A stretch of DNA of 64,000 bases from Puccinia triticina. Its lineage: Eukaryota > Basidiomycota > Pucciniomycetes > Pucciniales > Pucciniaceae. Numbering within the stretch: position 1 is the stretch's first letter; the number at the start of each line of letters is the position of its first letter. Below the pieces are notes generated by a model. The model saw nothing but the letters and a program-made list of their open reading frames with translations, was not told the origin of the DNA and searched no databases. The stretch is from positions 682,001-746,000 of the forward strand of contig NC_070566.1 in NCBI RefSeq assembly GCF_026914185.1, given 5' to 3'. Shown here piece by piece: positions 1-10,190 of this stretch. The translations under genes and the position numbers were made by a program.

Positions 1-81
1 GACCCGTTTTCCCAATGAAGTCTCAATCTTGTGGTGGATCTCAGCAGACCCGTTTTCCCAATGAAGTCTCAATCTTGTGGT
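1..81. repeat. Two-copy 46-bp direct repeat
   Basis: A 35-bp sequence starting GACCCGTTTTCCCAATGAAG occurs at 1-35 and again at 47-81, with an 11-bp spacer. It lies just beyond the 3' end of the minus-strand transposase gene and may belong to the end of that element, but no matching inverted copy was found on the other side of the gene. Confidence 0.8.
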
Positions 82-229
82 TAATTACATCCGGAGTCAG
101 ATAAATATGCAGAAAAACCGAATGTTAAGTCAAAGAATCGAGCACATTGATTACAAAGTAATGTTACAAAGAATTGAGCAAGTTGTTTATCAATACAAAA
201 AAACGGGCAGCCGGTAGTCCGGGGATCCA

Positions 230-1333
230 TTAATCGGTGTAACCAGACCCTCGGAACAGGCCTTGCATGAGTTCGTCGGTGAAAACAAGCCTTGCAAAGG
301 CCTCGATTGCCTCCCCATCGGTTTTGCCCCCATCAAGTTCGCCATATTGTCTGAGTGATGATTTTAACACACTAAAACCCTTTTCAATTGGGTTCAGGTC
401 GGGGGAGTAGGCCGGAAGATAGATCAGCAGACAGCCGTGATCCTCAACTATGCGTTCGATGTTCCCGTTGTGATGGATTTGCGCATTATCCATCACAACG
501 ATGCTTTGGGGTCCTGGGTATGGATTCATATTTGGAAGCTTCAAAAAAAAAAGTGGTCAGTTAGGATGCCGCGCGCAGAATCCATCAAGCTACTCACCAA
601 CACATGCTCTAAGTATGTCTCGAAATCGATTCGCTTGACAGTTTCAGACTGTATCATCACTGCAACCAGCCCGCTCAGGGCCACCGCTGGGATTAAATTG
701 AAGCGGTGGGTAGCCCGCGCTACCGGGAGCCGTGACGTCCTCTCACCCACTTGAGCCCAACCCCGAGTGCGGATCACTGCATCCAAACATACCCCGCTTT
801 CATCTTTCAGAGAGGGAGGGTGTTAGCTACTATATACAAATAAAAATTCAGAGAGAGAAGAAATAAAACTGACCAGTGAAGACGAGGCATTCAGGCTCAA
901 AGTTGGCCATCAAAAGGAGGTACTTGGCTCGTTGAGTCCGGTCTTGATTCGGATTTACCTTACGCATAGTTTTTTGACTCATTTGGAGGCGTCCATGAAG
1001 CTCGTTCGAGATGGTTTGGACTGAGATTTGGAGGTTGCATTCGGTGGATAGTGCCTGCTGAATTTCTTGTGGGTAGATCGTTGGGTTGTCGGTGACTAGC
1101 TCCAAGAGAAACAATCGTTCTTCTTCACTGAGAGCCAAAGGGCGCCCCCTTTTTTCGTACGTTTCGGGATCGACGACAACCGAACGAGTCTTTTTGTATA
1201 GAACACACCACCGTCGGAGGGAATCAGAACTAACCTCAGATCCATTTGCCGCGTTGATTTCGGCGAGTGGTTTTCCATCAAGGGCTGCCTGAACAACGAT
1301 GAATTTGAAGGAGGCTGAATACTTGACAAACAT
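230..1333 (-). CDS. Tc1/mariner-type DDE transposase, three exons
   Basis: Exons 1333-874, 803-598 and 538-230 (introns 70 and 59 bp, both GT-AG) join to 324 residues without a stop. The N-terminal part has helix-turn-helix character (SLRRW, then GRPLAL and a second helical block with SVQTISNEL). The catalytic part follows: DES right after intron 1, VVMDN, and SPDLNPIEK, giving the D, D and E of the DDE_3/IS630-Tc1 superfamily. A longer in-frame start at 1369 would be TTG, so ATG 1333 is preferred. The second copy at 47960-49866 has introns at the same two places, which supports the model. No terminal inverted repeats were recognised, so mobility is unproven, but the reading frame is whole. 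Confidence 0.85.
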
Positions 1334-1393
1334 GGTGTCTAGAGGAGGGATCAGCTTTGTGACATTCAAGGGAAATCAAATAGGAACATACCT

Positions 1394-2014
1394 GTGAGAG
1401 AATCCAAGCTGCAATGTCAGTGGCGACTGCTGGGTTTGATGATGGTGGTGGTGGCTGGATTCGACAGCGGCGGTGGATGGATGAAATTGGTGGCGGTGGC
1501 AGGCTGGCGTCGCTCGGCAGTCGATTCGGCGGTGGTGGGTGGTGGGTTGGTGGTGGCGGCAGGCAGGGTTTGGGTCGGCGGCAGGCAGCTCTCCTGCAGG
1601 CTCCTCCCCCGGGTTCCCCCGGGCACGGTCCGCGCGCACGGATGTCTGGAGCTGCGGACAAGTCTGGCCGCTGCGGCACAAAGTCTCGGAGTTTGCGCGC
1701 CAAGTTGCAAGCTCTCCTGGGTTAGCTGTATATCAATCCACCTCCCCCTGTGCCACCCAATCAATCCACAGGTTGCATCCCACTTTCTGTCCTTCTTATT
1801 AACCCTGCCCAAGTGACCCCATTCCCCCCCCCCCCCCCCCCTCAACAGTAAAAGCAGTCTGGTTCCCAGTTTTTTTCTTTTCTTGCCCCTCCTCTCCACA
1901 CCGAAACTTAACAGAGATGCTTAGTTAAGCTCGTGAGAATCGCCCAAGGTGAACAACCCCGTCGGGCCGTCCCCAGTCCAGCACGAACCAGAGGGATACT
2001 TATCTAAATACACC
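1394..2014. other. Low-complexity intergenic DNA
   Basis: GGT/GGC-rich (plus strand) sequence at about 1437-1570, a long C run near 1825-1842, and CT-rich stretches. Open frames appear in several frames at once and have skewed composition. No gene is supported here. Confidence 0.6.
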
Positions 2015-2127
2015 ATGAGCAATCCCAGCAACCCACGAGTGTTTTTCGATTTCTCGGTCGATAATGGACCGGCGAGACGGGTTATCTTCGAGCTCTTCAA
2101 AGATCGTGTACCTATCACGACCGAAAA
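2015..2127 (+). pseudogene. Orphan first exon of a cyclophilin-type PPIase
   Basis: ATG 2015 opens 37 codons that read like the start of a cyclophilin (NPRVFFDFSVD, then GRVIFELF-like RRVIFELFKDRVPITTE), ending at a good donor GTGAGT at 2128 in phase 2. The family continues with NFRALCTGEKG and the active-site core FHRVI/GGDF. None of that is found in the next 650 bp, after which an unrelated minus-strand gene begins. The exon is therefore a truncated duplicate or the remains of a disrupted gene. A very long first intron is the alternative, but it would have to span the 2786-3709 gene. Confidence 0.6.
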
Positions 2128-2785
2128 GTGAGTGTTAATCTTTCCAATCGGAGCTTTCCGCCGGTACCGGTTCCAACCTTTCCTCACCGAGGTTGGACAC
2201 GATACCGAGCGAGGCTGACCGATCTGCGACGCATCTCTTGTCGTCAGATTTGCATTCGCTCCCTGAGCGTCTTATAGTTGCCAATCAAAATTCCATCCTT
2301 CTCCTGGTCCAATCATTTTCTTCAGAGATTTCCAGGACTCCACAACAAAAGGCTAAGCCAAAAAAAGGCCAGAAAGGAAAATGAAAGATGGTGTTCCACC
2401 TGATCAGCACCACACTGCACCACATGTCAACAAGCTTCGTGATCACATAAGGATAGACTATTCGGATACGGTAAAATACGCCAAATGAAGTAAGCAACAG
2501 AAGAAGCAGATGTGAAACAATATCAGAGCAAGAACATGGTGGGAAAAGATAAAATTCAAAGAGGGAAAGCTGCTTGAATCTATTTCACTTTCTCTTCTTC
2601 CGATGGATTCAGGCCATGTGATTCTCGAGAGACTGACACTACAACTGATCTCGGAAGATAGAGTAAAAATGAGCGATTCATTCAACTTGTCTTTTTTTGT
2701 TTCTCCCAGAAGAGGGAGATTTGATCATAGGAAGAGAAAAACAACAATCGCCGCTTACCGATTGGCTTGGCGGAAGAGTCAGAAT
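2128..2785. other. Intergenic stretch without recognisable gene
   Basis: No continuation of the cyclophilin frame and no other conserved coding signal was seen. Short open frames here have no recognisable motif. Confidence 0.5.
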
Positions 2786-3709
2786 CTAGCTTGGAGAGTA
2801 ACCCACCTCCGGAGTAATCTTAGCTGAGATCTGCGCGGCACAGATCCGATTGACCAAATGGGCAGGTCCGGGGGCCAGGGTTTCCAGGCATCTGTAATCA
2901 AACCTATCGACCTTTTCCCAATGTCCTAGTGCACTTCCATCTGGGGCTCTAGCGGCATCCACGGTTAAATAATTCGAGTAGAAGCCTTCGCGGGCGTTGA
3001 AGTTGAGAAACCCATTAAAGCTATCCACTGCGTCTCTTTTCTCGTGCGTCTCGTCTAGCTCGGCCAATGCCCATTTAATCTCCTTCGTTTTCAGTTTTGC
3101 AGTGGTGATCATTGCAGAGAGTTCTGATCCAGATGAAGGACTCTCGCTCATAAAGTCCACCGAAACCCAGTCCGTTTCGCCTTTCTGACGATTAGGAACA
3201 GGACATAACCTCATGTGAGGATACTCCTTGGGAAACTTAGCTGCGATCTTCTCGGCACAGATCAGATTGACCAGCTGTGCCGGTCCGGGGGCCAGGGTTT
3301 CCAGGCATTTGTAATCATACCTATCGGCCTTTTCCCAATATCCTAGTGCACTTCCATCTGGGGCTCTAGCGGCATCCACAGTTAAATAATTCGAGTAGAA
3401 GCCTTCGCGTGCGTTAAAGTTTAGAAACCCATTAAAGCTATCCACTGCGTCTCTTTTCTCGTCCGTCTCGCCTAGCTTAGCCAATGCCGATTTAATATCC
3501 TCCGTTTTGAGTGTCGCAGTGGTGATCATTTCAGAGAGTTCTGAATCAGATGAAGGACTCTTGATCATAAACTCCACAGAGACCCGGTCCGTTTCGCCTT
3601 TCTGACGATTAGGAACAGGACATAACCTCATGTGAGGATACTCCGCGAGTCCCTCAACGTGGACGATGCTGTACAGCAGACCAAGAATCCATACTGGGGA
3701 AAACATCAT
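2786..3709 (-). CDS. Secreted protein with tandem 139-residue duplication, candidate effector
   Basis: One uninterrupted frame of 307 residues from ATG 3709 (in-frame GTG further up is not a start). Residues 1-20 form a signal peptide with a hydrophobic core (WILGLLYSIV). Residues 23-161 and 162-300 are two copies of one domain, each starting EYPHMRLCPVPNRQKGETD and containing DAVDSFNGFLNFNAREGFYS and LETLAPGPA. Each copy has two cysteines (CPVP and CLETL). No known enzyme motif is visible. Secretion, small repeated domains and a repeat-rich setting are typical of rust effector candidates, but this role is inference. GTGGGT near the C-terminus could act as a splice donor, so the last residues may differ. 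Confidence 0.75.
   Translation of the reverse strand: MMFSPVWILGLLYSIVHVEGLAEYPHMRLCPVPNRQKGETDRVSVEFMIKSPSSDSELSEMITTATLKTEDIKSALAKLGETDEKRDAVDSFNGFLNFNAREGFYSNYLTVDAARAPDGSALGYWEKADRYDYKCLETLAPGPAQLVNLICAEKIAAKFPKEYPHMRLCPVPNRQKGETDWVSVDFMSESPSSGSELSAMITTAKLKTKEIKWALAELDETHEKRDAVDSFNGFLNFNAREGFYSNYLTVDAARAPDGSALGHWEKVDRFDYRCLETLAPGPAHLVNRICAAQISAKITPEVGYSPS
2789..3643 (-). repeat. Internal tandem duplication (417-bp period) within the secreted gene
   Basis: The DNA coding the domain is present at 3643-3227 and again from 3226 to about 2789. A landmark, CATAACCTCATGTGAGGATA, lies exactly 417 bp apart at about 3205 and 3622. The copies stay in frame and keep their cysteines. Confidence 0.9.
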
Positions 3710-3899
3710 CTTTGACACTTTCTATCAAGTCCTTCACGTCAAAGTTATCGTTGGATGAGTATGAGTCAAGGCTGTGTAATTAGTGGAGGGGTTGTAGGCA
3801 TCACACTCACTTTTATTGCAGAGAGTGAAACCACCTTCCAAGTTCCAAGTCTCCAGGGAATTTGAGGCGGATTTAAGTTCTAGTGGCTATATCGACGCA

Positions 3900-4370
3900 G
3901 AGAGAAGAGGCACACTAGAAATTGTTGTACCGGCGAGCTGCGACAAGAAGGAAATGGAGCTCTGATGTAGAATCTATGTAGGTGCTGATCTGGTGATAAA
4001 TTATAGAAAATTCCGACAACTCAGAGGGTAAACAGTGGCCAGTTGACGTAGTTCGTGCGGACCAAGAACCACAGCTGCAGGTGAGCAGCAATGTCCTCCT
4101 AAAATAGCCATCAGTCAGACACCGATGCGACAGCAACAAAATCTTTACCAGTAAAAATGGAGACAAGGTACATAAGTATGTACCGCGCAGACAGTTTGGT
4201 TCATATGTTTCAATTTGAGCGATGTCCGCGTTCACAGTCCCTAACTTAACAGCCGTGTCCCGTGGCGGCAGGCTCGCTGGTGAGCACTGGCGCTGGCGGC
4301 GAAGCGCAGCTCGGAGAGCGTCGAGAAGTGCTACATAAGCTTTGACATTGTCGCACTGCGTCAATGAATC
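3900..4370 (-). CDS. Possible small multi-exon gene, unrecognised
   Basis: On the minus strand an open frame from about 4370 to 4181 (AYVALLDALRAALRRQ, then VKLGTVNADIAQIETYEP) ends at a GTACAT donor. It follows a TATAG that could be a splice acceptor. An 88-bp gap with branch-like CTGAC and an acceptor TTTTAG leads to a second open stretch down to about 4015. The exon phase is ambiguous and no upstream ATG exon was identified. The helical, Ala/Leu-rich segment looks coding but no family is recognised. Confidence is low. Confidence 0.25.
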
Positions 4371-4874
4371 CTATACTGATGAAACCCTTATCCGATTACT
4401 GGCCTTGGCTTTGTCTAATTGAGACGTAGAACACGGGTCCCTGGCTAAAAGAATTTCTGGAGTTGATACCACAGTAAAATAATACTCATGAAACCGGGAC
4501 CTCTTTCCAACCGGAAAATGTTTAATCCGACTTCCTAGCCAGTTGTCCAGTCTGTAGGAATACAGAGACAGACCACCCGCAGCAACCCGCAAGGAAGCTA
4601 TTCATCAGGTCATGACTTCCAAAGGACTCTAACCGTCTGTTCCTCTGATTCCGACCGCACTCGGGTAGGAAGCCCTCTTCTCATCATCAAAACTGGCGGG
4701 GTAGTCTTACCAGCCTCTCCACTCGAGATGAGGTAAATAATAAGAGCGATTCTTTGGCCTTCCTGGGGCCTACTCCACGATGAAAACTTCCAGGTATTAA
4801 TCAGGTACTTTGCTTAACTTTGCGTATGTAGGCATATTCCAGTCCAATCAGGCAAACCTAGCCAGCCTGCCAAA

Positions 4875-5054
4875 ATGGAAGATTCAAATCCGTCCGCCCC
4901 ACAGTTTCTTCCGAATGGCGATCAGTCCAACCGACGACTGCCCGTAAGCTCCCAAGCTTCCGACCGCCCAAGCCTCAACCCTTCGTGGTCCACCACCACC
5001 AAAATGGTCTCTTCGTCGAGCAGGAATGGTTTTCAATCCGTGCAGCCTTCCTGA
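4875..5054 (+). CDS. Possible 59-residue ORF or first exon, unrecognised
   Basis: ATG 4875 to TGA 5054 encodes 59 Ser/Pro/Asn-rich residues (MEDSNPSAPQFLPNGDQ...). It stands out by composition in an otherwise gene-poor stretch and could be a low-complexity N-terminal exon, but there is no conserved motif and no obvious partner exon. Confidence 0.2.
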   Translation: MEDSNPSAPQFLPNGDQSNRRLPVSSQASDRPSLNPSWSTTTKMVSSSSRNGFQSVQPS

Positions 5055-5059
5055 GCAAT

Positions 5060-6440
5060 TGAAGGAATTGGCCTAGACTAAAGATTCAGAAGGAAGTGGC
5101 ACTTGAACAAATAGCCAAGGAGATTTTTGAAATCTTTGATTATTCCTGCCTGATTAGGACCATCCCACTCTTCCGTATTTTGTTTTTTCGGTTCTACTCT
5201 CTTTAACATCCATCTAAAGCTGAACTGTGTGATCACTGCTCTACGCATCCATGATATATTTGTAGCTTGAAACAGACTATGTACCATCAAAAGGACTCTC
5301 AGATCACAGAAATTTTGTATCTTCCATATTCCCATTGAATGAATGATAAATTTGATTGCGCTGAATTTAAAAGTAACACAGCCTCCAAAGCCTGCCATCT
5401 GTCTCACTGCCGAGATTCTCATGCTGTAAAAGCTCATCACAAAAGTTGACCATGTTAGACGGGACATATTCCCCAGTTTGATTAGGATGCTCAATTATTT
5501 CTGTCCAGAAAAAGATTATCCTAGATTAGATAGCAAGCGGCAAAAAGCCGTTAAAAACGCTGTAATGCAGCGTAGCACATTTTCAAGGCCTGCGTGCGTA
5601 GCATTAGAGCAAAGCCCCCAACATTCAAAGGAGATCCTGTCAGTTGTTAACAGAATTGCGCTTTACTCTGCGCCAAGTAAATGCTACTAGCAGTGTCAGC
5701 CTAGCTGGCCCATCGCTGAGATGATTTTCTGTTTCCAATCTGTCTCTAGACGATATCTGGACCGAGTGGTGCAAATTTGACCAAGGGATACGGTGAATGG
5801 AAAGTAACTTCGATGATAAGCATTGAGATATGTCAGTAATCTTGGATAGCCAAAGCAGTGCAAAAGCAGAAAAAGTAACTTGGGTGCACGATAGGTATTA
5901 GAGATATCATAAAATCTTAGCTGCAATATATTTACAGGTAAGGTCTCATCCGGGGGGGGAGGCTTTTTTTACAATCATCAGGTCTCGGATTATTCTTTCA
6001 TACATCACTTGAAATTTTGATAAAACTAAAAGCCGGTTATAACTTATGTGGAGACAACTTGAACATCATGTGTGAGTTGTGAACCAATTTTAGCTGGTCT
6101 TCAAATATTATGATTGGAGCTGAGACAATAAATATATCCCTAAATCCTAAACTTCACAATTGAACTTGCCAGCTTCATACGGCTGTAGAATAGTATAATT
6201 TGCGTAGGTGGAAGACGCCGGACACACAAACAAGGCTAGCAAGTACGTGAAGTGCTCTGTAAAAGCCCTTTTTCCATTGCTCAGCTGCTGTAATTTATAA
6301 AAAAAATGCGCCGCGACTCTGTCGCTCAGCTCCTGGAAGCTGCTGAGCCCACCTACTCTACGTTAGTCCTTTGTGCTGCACCCCGCGTCGCTAGGAGAGA
6401 CGCAGCAGCCTCACTTGTGCAGGCTCAGCAGACAATTGGC
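5060..6440. other. AT-rich stretch without supported gene
   Basis: A 138-codon minus frame at 5078-5494 and shorter ones have no recognisable motif, low-quality composition and no clear splice context. Nothing is called here. Confidence 0.4.
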
Positions 6441-6441
6441 A

Positions 6442-6450
6442 TATATATAA
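6442..6450 (+). promoter_or_regulatory. TATA box upstream of the repeat-containing gene
   Basis: TATATATAA lies about 260 bp before ATG 6711 and is followed by pyrimidine-rich DNA (CT-rich 6490-6540). The spacing suggests a start of transcription near 6475 and a long 5' leader. Confidence 0.5.
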
Positions 6451-6710
6451 AGACATCCTATTCTTGGTTTCTCTGCCCTTCACCAGCTAGCTCGCCTTCT
6501 CCATCCACAACAGCTCTTCCCCCCCCCCCTCAGAAATTACAAGGTAAGCTTGGCCTACTCGTGCTTTCATAAAAAATTCCTCCCCCCCATAACCACCAAC
6601 AAAGCTTTTACCAAAGTCTGCTCGTTCCTTCAATACAACCATTCTTGCATCATCTCAGAAGTCTTCAAGTCCCCCCATTCTAGCGCTCTAAAGCTTCTAG
6701 GGCCGCTGCA

Positions 6711-7680
6711 ATGGTTCAGGAGATGCCACTACGTAAGTTCAGCGCAGCTATTAACCCTCGCCTGAATACCCAGTACCGAGGGCTGAAAGTTGTGTCTAAC
6801 TCTCATAGACATTTTCATGAGATATCATAGCACCTTGGCACGGATGGCTGCTGTCCACTGGCCCGAAGATGAATACCAGGAAACAGAAATAGAAGCTTCC
6901 ACCGAGCCACAAACATCTTCCTCGCCCCCGCCAGCAGCGCCTTTGCAGACTATCCCGGTACATTCTTCCCTTCAGCGAAGGGATGCTCCCGACACTGAAG
7001 GTACCCGAGTACCATCATCATCCTTAGAGCAATATAGCACCTTGGCACGGATGGCTGCTGTCCACTGGCCCGAAGATGAATGCCAGGAGACGGAACGCGA
7101 AGCTTCTGCTGAGCGACAAACATCTTCTTCGCCCCCGCCAGCAGCTCCTTTGCAGACTATCCCGGTAAATTCTTCCCTTGAGCGAAGGGATGCTCCAGAA
7201 ACTGAAGGCCCCCGAGCACCAGAATCATCCTTAGAGCAATTAAATGCCCCCCCTGCCGAACCGACCCGACTCCCTTCATCTTTCCTTACGCGTTGCAACG
7301 AGGCTTGTATTGCCGACAGAGAGCAGCGAGCTGCAGGAAGTAGTACAAAGCGGCAAACGCTCCCTCATGTCGACTGGGAAGCAAAGATTTCAATGTTAAA
7401 CGAAATTTGCGCTGAAGAATCGCCATCTACTCGCGCCGGAGGACCCCGCCACCCACGGATCCACACCCTGATCGGCCAAGAAGACTTGATTCCTCCGCCA
7501 CGACGAGGAACCCCTGCCACACCGGCTGAAAACTCTCAATGGAGGTTCAACAGGAGGCTTCCACTCATCTCACCTCGACCGCCAAGCAGCCCAATCGGGC
7601 CAGTCCGTCGAGAGAGGACGCGCTGTCCTCGAGATGACCCCTACGCCGCGAGCAGCCGTACCCGAGCCAGGGGACCATAG
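6711..7680 (+). CDS. Pro/Ser-rich protein with 69-residue tandem repeat, two exons
   Basis: Exon 1 is 6711-6732 (MVQEMPL). A 76-bp GTAAGT...CATAG intron with branch-like CTAAC follows, then exon 2 6809-7680, giving 297 residues. Residues from about 15 on hold two adjacent 69-residue repeats, each starting STLARMAAVHWPEDE and containing TSSSPPPAAPLQTIPV and RRDAP. The rest is Pro/Arg/Ser-rich and probably disordered (RRGTPATPAE, SRTRARGP). No signal peptide or known domain is visible. The splice model is supported because it joins an ATG frame to the long frame without stops. The function is unknown. Confidence 0.55.
6829..7242 (+). repeat. Tandem 207-bp repeat, two copies, in coding sequence
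   Basis: Copies 6829-7035 and 7036-7242 begin with AGCACCTTGGCACGGATGGC and keep the reading frame. They differ by scattered substitutions, so the duplication is not brand new. Confidence 0.85.
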
Positions 7681-8685
7681 GCAAGTGGAATTTGAATCAT
7701 AGTAAGTTTTCTTTGCTTTCTTCTTTTATCTATGCAGACTGTGAGGACTAGCGCTGATAGGAAACTTCTTTAGATCAATCGTGTTCTTTTTTTTGTTGTT
7801 CTTAAGGGGTTCTCCTTGTCACATCCGAACAATATCCTGTACTTATTTTGCCTCGAGTTATTCCTAGTATTAAGTAATCCATTTATTCTTAAACTGTATA
7901 CTCTGAGCGACTCCCATATCTTGACCATGTGAGCAGCCCCGGCGTGAATTGCTTTGATCAATGAAGGTAAAGGATCTCTCAAGTTTTGCATGTTACATCC
8001 ACATGATTCATTCATGTTCGCTCAAGCTTCCCATTGCACGATCACAAGTGAATGTAGGTTATGAGCGATGAATTTAATAACGACGGACTTCAACTTGAGG
8101 CTTAAAATTCTTTGACTGTAAGTACACACTCCGCGCCGTCTCCGAACCAAGTGGACCAGATTAGCTGACTGATTTGGACATTAACCAAGTTCATGCCTTT
8201 GCCTTAGGAAAAAGACTGCGATGGGTATACGAAAGAAGGGCAGGCGAAGACCCTCAATGGCTGAAGACTCTGAAGAATGACTGATGCGGAACTGAACTGT
8301 GATTGGATGACGCGACCTGGCACTGCCCAGCGAGGAAACCTTCCGAACCCGGATCATGCACTCGAACAGACTCGAACCACGCAGCCCCAGTCGCGGTGGA
8401 GGCCCCGGGATTTCTCCATCCGCGATGCTTCTTCACATGATGGTTACCGTTCTTTCAACGGCAACGGCGAACAGCTCGCCCATCAGATGGCTACAACGCA
8501 CGCAATTGGTAAACGTACACTGGCCTTTCTACTGGTGTCCGACAGAGGGGCAGCTAGCGGGCCCTGCAATTCGAAGCGACGGACTTTTACCTTCTCTGTG
8601 TTAGTGCGACGTTTTGCTGGAATGGTCGTCTTGTGGCCACAGGAGTTTTGGGGCTGCGGACACCCGCAAAATATGTATGTATTTA
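7681..8685. other. Intergenic stretch, no supported gene
   Basis: An open frame at 8277-8714 runs into the MITE at 8686 and shows no motif. Its last quarter is transposon sequence, so it is not called as a gene. Confidence 0.4.
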
Positions 8686-8894
8686 GGGCCTGTACCATAG
8701 GGCATGAAAATTGAAATTTTCCAAATTTATTTACCTCAAAATTTCTTGGGACAAAAACTGAGCCTGGCCAAAATGTAGGCTTGAGCCCAAATGTGAAGAA
8801 TTTCAACATTTGAACCCTCCGCTAGTTTTGAATTTTTGTGTACAGGGCAAAAAAAGTTGAAATTTTTCAAAATTGGGGCCCATGGTACAGGCCC
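8686..8894. mobile_element. 209-bp PIF/Harbinger-like MITE
   Basis: The left end starts GGGCCTGTACCATAGGGC and the right end, reverse-complemented, starts GGGCCTGTACCATGGGCC. The inverted match continues imperfectly through an A/T-rich arm (TTGAAATTTTCC against TTGAAAAATTTC). The element is flanked by TTA on both sides (8683-8685 and 8895-8897). Terminal GGGCCTGT and a TTA target duplication are typical of Harbinger-derived Tourist-like MITEs. It has no coding capacity. Confidence 0.85.
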
Positions 8895-10067
8895 TTACTT
8901 GTGCGACTTTCTGGCTGTGTTTCTATGCCGCAAAGTCCCCACAACTGTGCCCCAAGACACTGTGACCCATTAGAAGCTGGAACCTGACAAGGCTTTCCTC
9001 GCGAAATGATTTCATCAGAGTCGAAAGCGCTGTGGTGTATCTTAATTTTCTGATTGACTTCTTTCTTAAAATGCCGGTGTTTTGACAAGAAATTAAGTGT
9101 GACTTTTGAACACTCAGCTATCTCCTTTTGAAGCCTTCATACGGTTTCTTTTCTTTGAAGAAATATGAGGAAATTTGTACATCAGAAGCTGAGGATGCCA
9201 CGCATGATGACAATGCTTGATAAAAATTACTGTTGGCATCTTTATGAATGAGATGACAATGTTCAAATTCTGTCGAGGAGAGCTAAATAAGCAGACGACT
9301 GGGGAACATTTGTTAAGGCCTTTGAGCAGTGATTGTTTACTTATGCTTTGATGGTATTTATGTCCAGGTTTGAATAGGTTAACGTTAACAGCTTTCTTGC
9401 AAGATAAATTTCCGGTTCATAAAGAGAGCAACTTGCATCAACCCGGAACCAATCGAGGGAGAAACGGCAAGTAAATATTTATGTACCTTCTGACTCCTCT
9501 TTGGCTCTGATCTATCCTGTCCTTCTCTTGACAACCTCCTGACTGATCACTCTCCGCTACCACAACCGACCGGGAAACGCCAGATCAGTGGGTGTTGACT
9601 TATACCTTTCAGCTATCACATCATGCTTGTCATTAGTGCTTCCCCCATTCCCTTCCTCTTAACCTTCCTTCAGCGCTTTGTGTCTCCTATGACCATAGTG
9701 GAGCAGTCCTTTATATGGTGGTAGTCTTCAGTCACTGCTATATTGGACGGTTTCACGGGTTTTTCTACTACATGTCACTAGTTATAATCTCACATGTATT
9801 CCGCCGCAGTTTCTGATCTAACCTAGTTGCCTAGTTAAAGACTGTTTTTGTTTCCACTCCTACTGTTTCTTTAACACTCAACTATTGTGTGCTCAAAAAC
9901 CTTGCTCACCCTTGACTCCCGTTTTCAGGTCCGTTTTCTATCTTTTCTCTTCTCATTAGTCTCCGTGGTCTCATCTTATGCTATCTGTTAGATTTGCTTT
10001 GCCTCTGTGAGAATACGGACTCAGGCCCGCAGCTATCCTCCAGGAAGCTCGCGCGGCTCCAGCAAAA
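8895..10067. other. Intergenic stretch without supported gene
   Basis: AT-rich to about 9460, then CT-rich. No conserved coding frame, RNA gene or long inverted repeat was seen. Confidence 0.4.
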
Positions 10068-10190
10068 CCCAGACCCAGACCCGCAGCAACCCTTGAGGAA
10101 GCTAGCGCGGACAGAACCAGAACTAGCCCCAGCTGCAAAAAGAGGTAAGCTCCTCTGTAGACAAGAACCCTAACCCAATCTCTAGCTGAC
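10068..10190. repeat. Dispersed repeat shared with the LTR-like block at 52547
   Basis: The segment starting CCCAGACCCAGACCCGCAGC, then GAGGAAGCTMGCGCGG and CCCCAGCTG...GGTAAGC, closely matches 52547-52660, which lies inside a 711-bp LTR-like insertion. The wider region from about 10006 to 10640 may be a diverged LTR of the same family (TGTGAG... at the left, ...ATCACA at the right), but no target duplication was found. Confidence 0.5.

Noticed and set aside
1278..1900. Several long overlapping frames on both strands
   Set aside because: They arise from GGT/CCA-rich low-complexity DNA and are open in many frames at once; no motif.
5078..5494. 138-codon minus-strand frame
   Set aside because: No recognisable domain and no splice or promoter context.
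8277..8714. 145-codon plus-strand frame
   Set aside because: Runs into the MITE and lacks any conserved segment.
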